DNA from: Streptomyces spinoverrucosus
GTDB lineage: Bacteria; Actinomycetota; Actinomycetes; Streptomycetales; Streptomycetaceae
Length of the DNA stretch: 64,000 nt
Assembly: GCF_015712165.1 (NCBI RefSeq)
Contig: NZ_JADPZX010000001.1
Location: 6,832,001-6,896,000 of the forward strand
Direction: 5' to 3'
Part shown: positions 54,187 through 62,313 of the stretch, piece after piece
How positions within the stretch are numbered: the first letter of the stretch is position 1
Layout of the letters: each line of letters opens with the position of its first letter
Translations under genes and position numbers: made by a program
Notes under the pieces: model-generated
The model's input: only the letters and a program-made list of their open reading frames with translations
Databases searched by the model: none
What the model was told of the DNA's origin: nothing

Positions 54187-56469
54187 TCAGGCCACCGCGC
54201 TGAGCGTGTCGGCGAGGCGGCGGCGGGCCGCGCGGGCCGCGGGCAGGGCGGCGAGGGCGGCGGCGCCCAGCACGGCGGCCGCGCCGAACAGCAGCAGAAG
54301 GCCGGGTGACGGACCCTGCGCCAGCCCGGCGCCGATGCCGCTGGATCTGCCCTGGGCGTCGATCAGCCAGCGCGCCAGCGGCAGCCCCAGGGCCGTGCCG
54401 AGCAGGACCGCGCACAGAGCGGTGCAGGCGGTGGCCGTGACCGTGACGGCGGTGATCTGTCGTGGGGACAGGCCGACGGCCTTGAGCGCCAGCAGATCCC
54501 GCTCGCCCTCGCGGACGGTGCCGCCGATCACGGTGAGCAGTTCGACGATCCCGATGAGGGCGAGCACGGCGATCAGGCCGAGCACCACCCCGCGCAGCGA
54601 CGACAGCCCGTCCACCGGATTCGGCACGGCGTGCACGTCCAGGTGCCCGCCGGCGGCCGTGGCCAGGTCGACCGCGACCTCCTGCGGGTCGGCGCCCGGT
54701 CGCAGGCGCAGGTCGTAGCGGGTGGGGCCCAGCTCCGGGTCGTTCTCGCGGAGTGTGTCGAGCGAGGTGGAGATGACCCGGCCGGCGTTCTCCGGCTCGA
54801 TGCTGCGGCCCACGATGTGCAGGATCTGCGGCTGGTCGCCCACGGTCATCCGCACCCAGTCGCCGACGCGTACGTCGAGCAGGTCGAGCAGTCCCTGCCC
54901 GGCCACCGCCTCGTCCCTGCCGTGCGCCGGGCGGCCCTCGGCCACCGCGTACGGGTAGGGGTCCTGGCGGGTGCCGAGACCGCGCAGGGCGATCGTGCCG
55001 GTCTGGCCCGGCACCAGGGCCGCCACCTCGACGCCCGGGTGGGCGGCGATGATGCGCGGGTCGCGGTCGAGCAGGGCGCGGACCTCGCGGTCGCCGACCT
55101 CGCCGTCCGGGCGGACGGTGAGCGCGGCGGCCAGGCCGACCTGCTCGGGCCTGCTGTGGAAGCGGTCGATGGTGGTCCAGGCGCTCATCGCCACCACGAT
55201 CAGCAGCAGCGGCAGCGCCAGCCGGGCGACGGTCGCCGGGGTGCGCGGGCGGCGGGCGAACGCCTTGTGCCAGCCCAGGACCAGCGCGGGCGGCAGCCGC
55301 AGCCCCAGCGCACCGCGCGCCGCGCGCGACAGCCGTCCGGCCGCCGGAGCGGCGGTTCGGGGCACGGGCACCGGGGGCACCCGTCCCGCCCGCCAGGCCG
55401 CGAGCCCGGTGGTCGCGGCGATGAACAGCACGGCGGCCACCGGTATCCCGACCAGGGCGGCGGTGTGCCCCGGCAGCCCCTGCCACACGCCGACCGCCTC
55501 CCCGAGGCGGCCCGGGATCCGGCTGCCCAGGCCTTCCGTGAGCGCCGCCGCTGCCACCGCGCCGAGCAGGGCGTACGCGACGTGCTGGAGCAGGAAGACC
55601 CGGACGACCTGGCCAGGCGTGAAGCCGATCGCCTTCAGCACGGAGATGTCCCGCAGATGGCCCCGGATCCGGGTGCCGATCGCCCCGTGCACGGCCAGCC
55701 CGGCGGCCAGCAGGGCACCCAGCCCGAACAGGCCCAGCACCTGGCCGAGCAGCCGGGTGTCGCCCTGTGCCTCGGACCGGGCCTGCTGCCAGGTGGAGAC
55801 CTCGCTGACCGCGCCGGCCCCGAGCACGGTGACGGCGCGCTGGACGGCGTAGTCCGTCTCGCCCGGATCCGTCAGGCGCAGGCCGGTCACCTCGCCGTCC
55901 GGGGCGCGTACGGCGGACGGCAGCGCCCACACGAGCCCCGGGCGCTCACCGGGGCGGTAGCGCGGCTCGGCGCTGTCGGCGATCCCGGCGACGGTGAGCG
56001 TGCGGGCGGTGCCGGGCAGGGTGAGGACGTCGCCGGGCTGGGCGAGCAGGGCGCGGGCCAGGTGGCTCTCCAGCACCACACCGTCGGGGTGTGCGCCGTC
56101 CAGCCAGCGGCCCGAGGCGAGCAGCGGGCGCCCGGCGGCGGGGGTGGCGGTGGTGCCGCGCAGTTCGACGGAGGCGCGGATGCCGCGGGCGGCGACGGTG
56201 ACGGACTCGGTGGGGTAGGGGCCCGCGACGGACTCGACGCCGTCCAGGCCGGAGAGCTTGCCCGCGTCGGCGGAGGGCGTGGTGTGGAGCCACACGTGCG
56301 CGTCCCGGGACTGGGTGAACACGCGCTGCCAGGGGTTGGTGGCGTAGCCGAAGAGCGCCGTCGCCAGCAGCAGCGAGGCGACGACTCCGGCGGTCGCGAG
56401 CACGATGAACAGCGCCTCACCACGGTGCGCCCGCAGATCGGACCGCACCCAGCGCAGGGTCGCTCGCAC
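54187..56469 (-). CDS. FtsX-like ABC transporter permease
   Basis: About 760 residues from GTG 56469 (GAGGGG upstream); a TTG at 56493 has no ribosome site. Topology: one N-terminal helix (EALFIVLATAGVVASLLLAT), a large extracytoplasmic domain, then an FtsX helix bundle (LGLFGLGALLAAGLAVHGAI, ...VVRVFLLQHVAYALLGAVAA), a middle helix, a second outer domain and a final FtsX bundle (LIAVLALIGIVELLTVIGGT ... LLLLFGAAAVLGAAALAAL). This duplicated MacB/FtsX layout belongs to lipoprotein, peptide or antibiotic export. It is partnered with the ATPase 42 nt upstream and PadR control. Confidence 0.92.
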   Translation of the reverse strand: MRATLRWVRSDLRAHRGEALFIVLATAGVVASLLLATALFGYATNPWQRVFTQSRDAHVWLHTTPSADAGKLSGLDGVESVAGPYPTESVTVAARGIRASVELRGTTATPAAGRPLLASGRWLDGAHPDGVVLESHLARALLAQPGDVLTLPGTARTLTVAGIADSAEPRYRPGERPGLVWALPSAVRAPDGEVTGLRLTDPGETDYAVQRAVTVLGAGAVSEVSTWQQARSEAQGDTRLLGQVLGLFGLGALLAAGLAVHGAIGTRIRGHLRDISVLKAIGFTPGQVVRVFLLQHVAYALLGAVAAAALTEGLGSRIPGRLGEAVGVWQGLPGHTAALVGIPVAAVLFIAATTGLAAWRAGRVPPVPVPRTAAPAAGRLSRAARGALGLRLPPALVLGWHKAFARRPRTPATVARLALPLLLIVVAMSAWTTIDRFHSRPEQVGLAAALTVRPDGEVGDREVRALLDRDPRIIAAHPGVEVAALVPGQTGTIALRGLGTRQDPYPYAVAEGRPAHGRDEAVAGQGLLDLLDVRVGDWVRMTVGDQPQILHIVGRSIEPENAGRVISTSLDTLRENDPELGPTRYDLRLRPGADPQEVAVDLATAAGGHLDVHAVPNPVDGLSSLRGVVLGLIAVLALIGIVELLTVIGGTVREGERDLLALKAVGLSPRQITAVTVTATACTALCAVLLGTALGLPLARWLIDAQGRSSGIGAGLAQGPSPGLLLLFGAAAVLGAAALAALPAARAARRRLADTLSAVA

Positions 56470-56511
56470 GGGCGTCAGCCCCTCGGCACGCAATGGTCGT
56501 ACACCCGCATG

Positions 56512-57267
56512 TCAGTCCCTGAGCTCCAGCACACCGGATATGCCGGACCGGCGCGAGGGCGTGGCGCCGTCGAGTTCCGCGTCGTCCGCGATCCGTCCGT
56601 CGAAGAAGCTGATGACCCGGTCCGCGGCGCTTGCCAGCCGGGCGTCGTGGGTGACCAGCAGGATCGTTTGGCCACGCTGGTGGAAGCGGGACAGCAGGCG
56701 CATCACCTCGCGGGTGCCCCGGCTGTCCAGGCTGCCGGCGGGTTCGTCGGCCAGCAGCAGCGGCGGATGGTTGACCAGGGCGCGGGCCAGCGCCACCCGC
56801 TGCTGCTCACCGCCGGACAGCTCGCCCGGCATGCTGCGCTCCTTGCCGTCAAGACCCAGTTCGGCCAGCAGCGCCTGACGCTCGGCGCGCGCCCGCTTCG
56901 GCGGCACCCCGGCGAGGAGGGCGGGCAGCTCGACGTTGTCCGCGACCGACAGGTTGGAGACCAGGTTGAAGAACTGGAAGACGATCCCGATGCGCCGCCG
57001 GCGCTCCACCGCCCAGCGCGCCTCGCTGTAGGCGTCCGTGCGCTCGCCGTCCAGCCAGATGCTGCCGCTGTCCGGACGCTGGAGTCCGCCGAGCAGATGC
57101 AGCAGCGTCGACTTGCCCGCGCCGGACGGGCCGGTCACGGCCACGAACTCGCCCCGCGCCACACACAGATCGACCCCGCGCACGGCATGTGCCGGGGCAC
57201 CCTCGCCGTGGTGCGTCTTGACCAGGGCCTCGGCGCGCAGCGCAGGAGTGGGGTGGTGCTCGCTCAC
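56512..57267 (-). CDS. ABC transporter ATP-binding protein (MacB/LolD type)
   Basis: 251 residues. Walker A TGPSGAGKSTLLHLLGG, Q-loop VFQFFNLVSNLSVADNVELP, signature LSGGEQQRVALARAL, Walker B LLLADEPAGSLDS and switch His in LLVTHDARLA: a complete ATPase of the LolD/MacB subgroup. Its GTG start overlaps the TGA of the padR gene (GTGA), so expression is coupled to the regulator. It powers the FtsX-type permease encoded next. Confidence 0.96.
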   Translation of the reverse strand: MSEHHPTPALRAEALVKTHHGEGAPAHAVRGVDLCVARGEFVAVTGPSGAGKSTLLHLLGGLQRPDSGSIWLDGERTDAYSEARWAVERRRRIGIVFQFFNLVSNLSVADNVELPALLAGVPPKRARAERQALLAELGLDGKERSMPGELSGGEQQRVALARALVNHPPLLLADEPAGSLDSRGTREVMRLLSRFHQRGQTILLVTHDARLASAADRVISFFDGRIADDAELDGATPSRRSGISGVLELRD

Positions 57268-57779
57268 TCCGACTCCTCCAGTTCCTCCTGGCAGCGCTCC
57301 AACCAGTCCAGGTCGGCCTGCAGATGCAGCATCGCGCCCTCGATCAGCAGCTGGGCGATGCGGTTGTCCCGGTTCTCGGCGGCTGCCAGCTTCGACAGAC
57401 TGCGCATGGTGTTCAGATACTGGCGCCGCTGTCTGTTGATCAGCGCGATCCGGTCGGCCAGCCCGGTCTGCGGGGCGAGCGCGAGCTTCATGAAGAACTC
57501 GTCCCGGACCCGCGGTTCGTCCGCCGTCTCCTCGTACCAGGCGTGCAGCGCCTCCCGCCCGGCGTCGGTGAGGTGGTAGATCCTCTTGTTGGGCCGGCTC
57601 GACTGCTCGACCTCCTCGCCCTCGATCAGTCCCGACTTCTCGAGGCGGCCGAGGGTGACGTAGATCTGGCCGATGTTCGGCTGAGGGTACGCGGCGCCCA
57701 GCAGTTGCTCAAGGTCCTGCTTCAGCTCATAGCCGTGGGCCGGGCCGCGCGCGAGGAGTGCCAGGAGGGGCAGGCGCAC
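57264..57779 (-). CDS. PadR-family transcriptional regulator
   Basis: 171 residues. PadR winged helix at the N terminus (LPLLALLARGPAHGYELKQD, IGQIYVTLGRLEKSGLIEG, RPNKRIYHLTDAGREALHAW) and a C-terminal helical dimerisation part (QRRQYLNTMRSLSKLAAAEN). GTG 57779 has GGAGGAG upstream. As first gene of the PadR-ATPase-FtsX operon it probably represses the exporter. The palindrome ATACCT-AAC-AGGTAT, 54 bp upstream, is the likely operator and also lies before the divergent binding-protein gene. Confidence 0.93.
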   Translation of the reverse strand: MRLPLLALLARGPAHGYELKQDLEQLLGAAYPQPNIGQIYVTLGRLEKSGLIEGEEVEQSSRPNKRIYHLTDAGREALHAWYEETADEPRVRDEFFMKLALAPQTGLADRIALINRQRRQYLNTMRSLSKLAAAENRDNRIAQLLIEGAMLHLQADLDWLERCQEELEESE

Positions 57780-57832
57780 TCGTGCTCTCCTCCTCGCGTC
57801 TGCTTATTGTGTGCCACGCCCTAGTATCGCCC

Positions 57833-57847
57833 ATACCTAACAGGTAT
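57833..57847. promoter_or_regulatory. Palindromic operator between padR and the solute-binding-protein gene
   Basis: ATACCT-AAC-AGGTAT, perfect 6-bp arms. Its core 13-mer (TACCTAACAGGTA, 57834-57846) is the reverse complement of the core at 59176-59188. It stands 54 bp from the padR start and 56 bp from the binding-protein start. Confidence 0.75.
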
Positions 57848-57902
57848 ACATGGCGCTGACTCCGGGCGAAGGGGCCCGGTGCCGGTGTACAGGGAGGAAC
57901 CT

Positions 57903-59174
57903 ATGCGGTGGATACGCGCCGCCGGTAGGGGCCTCCTCGTTCTGGTCGTCGTGCTGACCGGTTACGTCGCCTCCGGCGCCCGCGCCGAGGACGGGACCGT
58001 GGGCGGCCGGGGGCCTTTGACGATCGCCACCGCCGGAGACCTCACCGGCTATCTCGGTCCCCTCCTTCAGGACTGGAACCGCACCCATCCCGCCGAGCAG
58101 GTCACACTCGTCGAGCTGCCGGACTCCGCCGACGAGACCCGCGCGCAGATGATCACCGACCTGCGCGGCGGCTCCCGCGGCCGCTTCGACGTCCTCAACA
58201 TCGACGTCGCCTGGACCTCCGAGTTCGCGGCGGCCGGCTGGATCCGCCCGCTGCCCCGCGACCGCTTCCCGCTCGGCACCTTCCTGCCCCCGGTCGTCGA
58301 CACCGCCACGTACGACGGGCGGCTGTACGCCGTGCCGTACGTCACCAACGCCGGGCTGCTGCTGTACCGCAAGGACGTCCTGGCCAAGGAGGGTGTCCCG
58401 CCGCCGCGTACCTGGGCCGAGCTGGAACGGGCGGCGAGGACCGTCGCGCCGAAGTACGGGCTCGACGGCTACGCCGGACAGTTCCTGCCGTACGAGGGCC
58501 TCACCGTCAACGCGGCCGAGGCCGTGTACTCGGCCGGCGGCACGATCCTCGGCGACGAGGGCGAACGCGTCACCGTGAACTCGGACGCGGCCCGCGAGGG
58601 CATCGACTTCCTCGCCCGCGGCGTCCGCGAGGGCTGGATCCCCCAGCAGGCGCTGACGTACAAGGAGGAGGAGTCCAAGCAGGCCTTCCTCGACGGCCGC
58701 CTGCTGTTCCTGCGCAACTGGCCCTACGCCTACGCCGCCGCCTCGGCCGTGGGGTCCCCGCTGGCCGGCAAGGTCGGCGCCGTGCCCCTGCCCGGGCCGG
58801 ACGGTCCGGGCACGAGCGTGCTCGGCGGCTCCAACCTGGCCGTCAGCAGCCATGCGCGGCACCCCGACACGGCCGCGCGCCTGATCGCGTACCTCACCAG
58901 TGAGCCCGTCCAGCGCCAGGTGCTCACGCGCGGCGCGCTGCCGCCCGTACGGGCCGCGCTGTACGAGGACCCGGCGCTGGTCCGGGACTTCCCCTATCTG
59001 CCGACCCTGCGCGCGGGCGTCCTCGCGGCGGCGCCGCGGCCCAAGAGCCCGCGCTACGACCAGGTCAGCCTGGTGGTGCAGGCGGTCGTGCACGACGCGA
59101 CGACCGGGCGCCAGACGCCCGAGGGCGCGGTGCGACGGCTGGCGCGCGAGCTGGCCGCCATCTCCAGCCGATAG
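57903..59174 (+). CDS. Extracellular sugar-binding protein, family 1, without lipobox
   Basis: 423 residues. An N-terminal signal sequence (MRWIRAAGRGLLVLVVVLTG) ends near GARAED without the Cys needed for lipid attachment. The mature part is a type-1 solute-binding fold: LTIATAGDLTGYLGPLLQDW, DVLNIDVAWTSEFAAAGWI, YAVPYVTNAGLLLYRKDVL, and FLDGRLLFLRNWPYAYAA. ATG 57903 follows GGAGGAA. It resembles the trehalose/maltose-type binding proteins of actinobacteria. It is divergent from padR and followed by a GH13 enzyme and a second binding protein with permeases, so it may be an alternate ligand-delivering subunit. Confidence 0.88.
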   Translation: MRWIRAAGRGLLVLVVVLTGYVASGARAEDGTVGGRGPLTIATAGDLTGYLGPLLQDWNRTHPAEQVTLVELPDSADETRAQMITDLRGGSRGRFDVLNIDVAWTSEFAAAGWIRPLPRDRFPLGTFLPPVVDTATYDGRLYAVPYVTNAGLLLYRKDVLAKEGVPPPRTWAELERAARTVAPKYGLDGYAGQFLPYEGLTVNAAEAVYSAGGTILGDEGERVTVNSDAAREGIDFLARGVREGWIPQQALTYKEEESKQAFLDGRLLFLRNWPYAYAAASAVGSPLAGKVGAVPLPGPDGPGTSVLGGSNLAVSSHARHPDTAARLIAYLTSEPVQRQVLTRGALPPVRAALYEDPALVRDFPYLPTLRAGVLAAAPRPKSPRYDQVSLVVQAVVHDATTGRQTPEGAVRRLARELAAISSR

Positions 59175-59190
59175 TTACCTGTTAGGTAAC
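59174..59190. promoter_or_regulatory. Second copy of the TACCTGTTAGGTA operator
   Basis: GTTACCT-GTT-AGGTAAC, perfect 7-bp arms, overlapping the last base of the binding-protein stop codon. The 13-bp core is identical (opposite strand) to that at 57834-57846. It lies ~83 bp upstream of the -35 box of the GH13 operon. Confidence 0.75.
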
Positions 59191-59253
59191 GCCAGCATCT
59201 CAACTGGGCGCGAGATGTCCGGAAAGGTCCATCTATGCCCGGTTCAACTCCCC

Positions 59254-59270
59254 GACGGCTTCCGTCTTTT
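59254..59270 (+). terminator. Short intrinsic terminator after the first binding-protein gene
   Basis: GACGG-CTT-CCGTC followed by TTTT (59267-59270): a 5-bp stem with a true T run, rare in this window. It separates the first binding-protein gene from the GH13 operon promoter. Confidence 0.6.
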
Positions 59271-59272
59271 CG

Positions 59273-59302
59273 TTGACACCCTCGCGACATGCCTACTTAA
59301 CA
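59273..59302 (+). promoter_or_regulatory. Promoter of the GH13/ABC-sugar operon
   Basis: TTGACA (59273-59278), an exact -35 consensus, then TTAACA (59297-59302) 18 nt on; TACTTA (59294-59299) is an alternative -10. The region is AT-richer than its surroundings and ends in CATGCATGCAT. Confidence 0.65.
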
Positions 59303-59343
59303 TGCATGCATAACCGCTGCCCTCGTAGAGATGGATCAATGGG

Positions 59344-60972
59344 TTGAACAGGCACCACTGGTGGCGCGACGCGGTGATCTACCAGGTGTACGTCCGCAGC
59401 TTCCTCGACAGCACCGGAGACGGCGTCGGCGACCTCGCCGGGGTCCGGGCCGGGCTGCCGTACCTGAAGAAGCTCGGTGTCGACGGGATCTGGCTGAGCC
59501 CCTTCTATCCGTCGCCGCAGCACGACCACGGGTACGACGTGGTCGACTACTGCGACGTCGACCCGCTGTTCGGCGACCTCGCCGAGTTCGACCTCCTGGT
59601 GCGGGCCGCCCGGCGGCTCGGCATCAAGGTGCTGCTGGACATCGTCCCGAACCACTGCTCCAGCGAGCACCCGTGGTTCCGCGAGGCGCTGGCCTCGCCG
59701 CCCGGCACCCCGGCGCGCGCCCGCTTCCACTTCGCCGACGGCCGTGGCCCCGGCGGCGCCGAGCCGCCCAACAACTGGCACGCCATGTTCGGCGGCCCGG
59801 CCTGGACCCGGGTCGGCGACGGCCAGTGGTACCTGCACATGTTCACGCCCGAGCAGCCGGACTGGAACTGGCGCGCCCCCGAGATCGGCGCCGAGTTCGA
59901 CCGGGTCCTGCGCTTCTGGCTCGACCGCGGTGTCGACGGCTTCCGCATCGACGTTGCCGCCGGCCTCTTCAAGCACCCCGACCTGCCGGACTCCGACGAT
60001 CCGGAGGCCGACGCCCGCACCCGCGACTCGGTCAACCCGCTCGCCTGGAACCAGCCCGAGGTGCACGACGTCTGGCGGCAGTGGCGCGCCACATGCGACG
60101 AGTACGCCGCCCGGGACGGCCGGGAGCGGCTGCTGGTCGGCGAGGTGTCCGTGCCGACCGCCCGCGAGCACGCGCTGTACGTCCGCCCGGACGAGCTGCA
60201 CCAGGCCTTCTTCTTCGACCTGCTCGGCGCCCCCTGGAACCCGGACGCCTTCCGCAAGGTCATCTCCGAGGCCATGCAGGACATCGCCGGGACCGGCTCG
60301 ACGGTCACCTGGGTCCTCAACAACCACGACCAGGTCCGCACCGTCACCCGCTACGGCGAACCCGCCCCCGAGGGCAGCGGCCTCGGCGCCGCCCGCGCCC
60401 GCGCCGCAGCGCTGCTGATGCTGGCGCTGCCCGGAGCCGCGTACATCTACCAGGGCGAGGAGCTCGGTCTGCCCGAGGTCGTCGACCTGCCCGACGACGT
60501 GCTCACCGACCCGATCTTCCACCGCACCGGCAGCCGGGCCCGGGTCCGCGACGGCTGCCGGGTGCCGCTGCCCTGGTCGGGACAGGCCTCGCCGTTCGGC
60601 TTCACCTCCGGCGTCGAGGGCGTCAAGCCCTGGCTGCCGCAGCCTCAGTGGTTCGCCGAGCACGCCACCGACCGGGCCCTCGCCGACACCCGCTCCTTCT
60701 GGCACCTGTACCGCGACGGCCTCCAACTGCGCGCCTCGCTGCCTCAGTTGGGCGAGGGCACGCTGCGCTGGCTGGACACCCCGCCGGGCGTCCTGGCCTT
60801 CGCCCGCGGCGACGACCTGGTCTGCGCCGTCAACTTCGGTACGGCCCCCACCCCCGCGCCGGTCTCCGGCACCCCCCTGCTGGCCAGCGGCCCCTGCCCG
60901 GAGTCCGGGGTGCTGCCCGGCTCCACCGCCGCCTGGTGGATCACCGACCCCTCGTCAACTCCCAACCCCTGA
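59344..60972 (+). CDS. GH13 alpha-amylase-family enzyme (alpha-glucosidase/trehalose-type)
   Basis: 542 residues, no signal peptide, so probably cytosolic. Conserved regions: YQVYVRSFLDSTGDGVGDLA, region I DIVPNHCS, region II GFRIDVAA (nucleophile Asp), region III LVGEVSV (acid Glu), region IV LNNHDQVRT (transition-state Asp); then QGEELGLPEVVDLP. This is the oligo-1,6-glucosidase/alpha-glucosidase subgroup, acting on imported di- or oligosaccharides. TTG 59344 is the first possible start in the frame. It is followed 13 nt later by a binding-protein gene and two permeases. Confidence 0.94.
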   Translation: MNRHHWWRDAVIYQVYVRSFLDSTGDGVGDLAGVRAGLPYLKKLGVDGIWLSPFYPSPQHDHGYDVVDYCDVDPLFGDLAEFDLLVRAARRLGIKVLLDIVPNHCSSEHPWFREALASPPGTPARARFHFADGRGPGGAEPPNNWHAMFGGPAWTRVGDGQWYLHMFTPEQPDWNWRAPEIGAEFDRVLRFWLDRGVDGFRIDVAAGLFKHPDLPDSDDPEADARTRDSVNPLAWNQPEVHDVWRQWRATCDEYAARDGRERLLVGEVSVPTAREHALYVRPDELHQAFFFDLLGAPWNPDAFRKVISEAMQDIAGTGSTVTWVLNNHDQVRTVTRYGEPAPEGSGLGAARARAAALLMLALPGAAYIYQGEELGLPEVVDLPDDVLTDPIFHRTGSRARVRDGCRVPLPWSGQASPFGFTSGVEGVKPWLPQPQWFAEHATDRALADTRSFWHLYRDGLQLRASLPQLGEGTLRWLDTPPGVLAFARGDDLVCAVNFGTAPTPAPVSGTPLLASGPCPESGVLPGSTAAWWITDPSSTPNP

Positions 60973-60985
60973 AGGGACATCAACG

Positions 60986-62311
60986 ATGATGCGACGACGT
61001 ACCACCCTGCTCACCGGCTGCACCGCCCTCGTCCTGGCGCTCGGCGCCACCGCCTGCGGCGGCGGCCCGGTCACGGCCGGCGGCGGTGACAAGGCGCTCA
61101 GCGGCCAGACCGTCACCGTGGCCGGTGTCTGGTCCGGCAGCGAGCAGAAGAACTTCCAGAAGGTGCTCGACGCCTTCACCGAGAAGACCGGCGCGAAGAC
61201 CCAGTTCGTGTCCACCGGGGACAACGTCTCCACCGTCGTCGGCAGCAAGATCGAGGGCGGCAACGCGCCCGACGTGGTGATGGTCCCGCAGGTCGGCGTG
61301 CTCCAGCAGTTCGCCAAGGAGGGCTGGCTCAAGCCGCTGTCCAAGACCGCGCAGCAGTCGATCGGCGCCAACTTCGCGGACGTCTGGAAGAACTACGGCA
61401 GCGTCGACGGCACGCTCTACGGCCTGTACTTCAAGGCGGCCCACAAGTCGACCGTCTGGTACAGCCCCGACGCCCTCGCCCAGGCCGGAGTCGAGCCGCC
61501 GAAGACCTACGAGGAGATGCTGAAGGCCGGGCAGACCATCTCGGACTCCGGGCTCGCCGCGTTCTCGGTCGCCGGGCAGGACGGCTGGACGCTCACCGAC
61601 TGGTTCGAGAACGTCTACCTCTCCCAGGCCGGACCCGAGAAGTACGACGCGCTCGCCGCGCACGAGCTGAAGTGGACGGACGCCTCGGTGGTCGACGCGC
61701 TGACCACGCTCGGGAAGCTGTTCAAGGACAAGCAGCTGATCGCGGGCGGCCAGAAGGGGGCCCTGAACACCGACTTCCCGGGCTCGGTGGAGAAGGTCTT
61801 CGGGCCGAAGCCCGAGGCCGGCATGGTCTACGAGGGCGACTTCGTGGCCGGTGTCGCCAAGGACCAGTTCGGCAGGACCATCGGCGAGGACGCGAACTTC
61901 TTCCCGTTCCCGGCGGTCGGCGGCGGTGACGCCCCGGTCGTCAGCGGCGGCGACGCGGCCGTCGTCCTGAAGGACGGCAAGAACGCCGAGGCCGGCATGC
62001 AGCTCCTGGAGTACCTGGCCACCCCCGAGGCCGCGGCCGTGTGGGCCGGGGCGGGCGGCTTCCTGTCCCCGAACAAGAAGCTCGACCTCGCCTCCTACGG
62101 CGACGACGTCACCCGCGCGACCGCCAAGTCCCTCGTCGGCGCGGGCGACTCGGTCCGCTTCGACATGTCCGACCAGGCACCGGCGGCCTTCGGCGGCACC
62201 AAGGGCGCGGGCGAGTGGAAGATCCTTCAGGACTTCCTGCGCGACCCGTCCGACCCGAAGGGCACGGCGGCCGAGCTGGAGGCCGCCGCGGCGAAGGCGT
62301 ACGGGAACTGA
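60986..62311 (+). CDS. ABC sugar-transporter substrate-binding lipoprotein
   Basis: 441 residues. Signal sequence with lipobox LGATAC: Cys is acylated and followed by a Gly-rich linker. Type-1 binding-protein features: VTVAGVWSGSEQKNFQKVLD, KIEGGNAPDVVMVPQVGVLQ, YGLYFKAAHKSTVWYSPDAL, WTLTDWFENVYL, and the late VVSGGDAAVVLKDGKNAEAG. It captures the sugar for the two permeases encoded next. Gene spacing is 13 nt from the GH13 gene and 2 nt to the first permease: one operon. Confidence 0.95.
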   Translation: MMRRRTTLLTGCTALVLALGATACGGGPVTAGGGDKALSGQTVTVAGVWSGSEQKNFQKVLDAFTEKTGAKTQFVSTGDNVSTVVGSKIEGGNAPDVVMVPQVGVLQQFAKEGWLKPLSKTAQQSIGANFADVWKNYGSVDGTLYGLYFKAAHKSTVWYSPDALAQAGVEPPKTYEEMLKAGQTISDSGLAAFSVAGQDGWTLTDWFENVYLSQAGPEKYDALAAHELKWTDASVVDALTTLGKLFKDKQLIAGGQKGALNTDFPGSVEKVFGPKPEAGMVYEGDFVAGVAKDQFGRTIGEDANFFPFPAVGGGDAPVVSGGDAAVVLKDGKNAEAGMQLLEYLATPEAAAVWAGAGGFLSPNKKLDLASYGDDVTRATAKSLVGAGDSVRFDMSDQAPAAFGGTKGAGEWKILQDFLRDPSDPKGTAAELEAAAAKAYGN

Positions 62312-62313
62312 CC

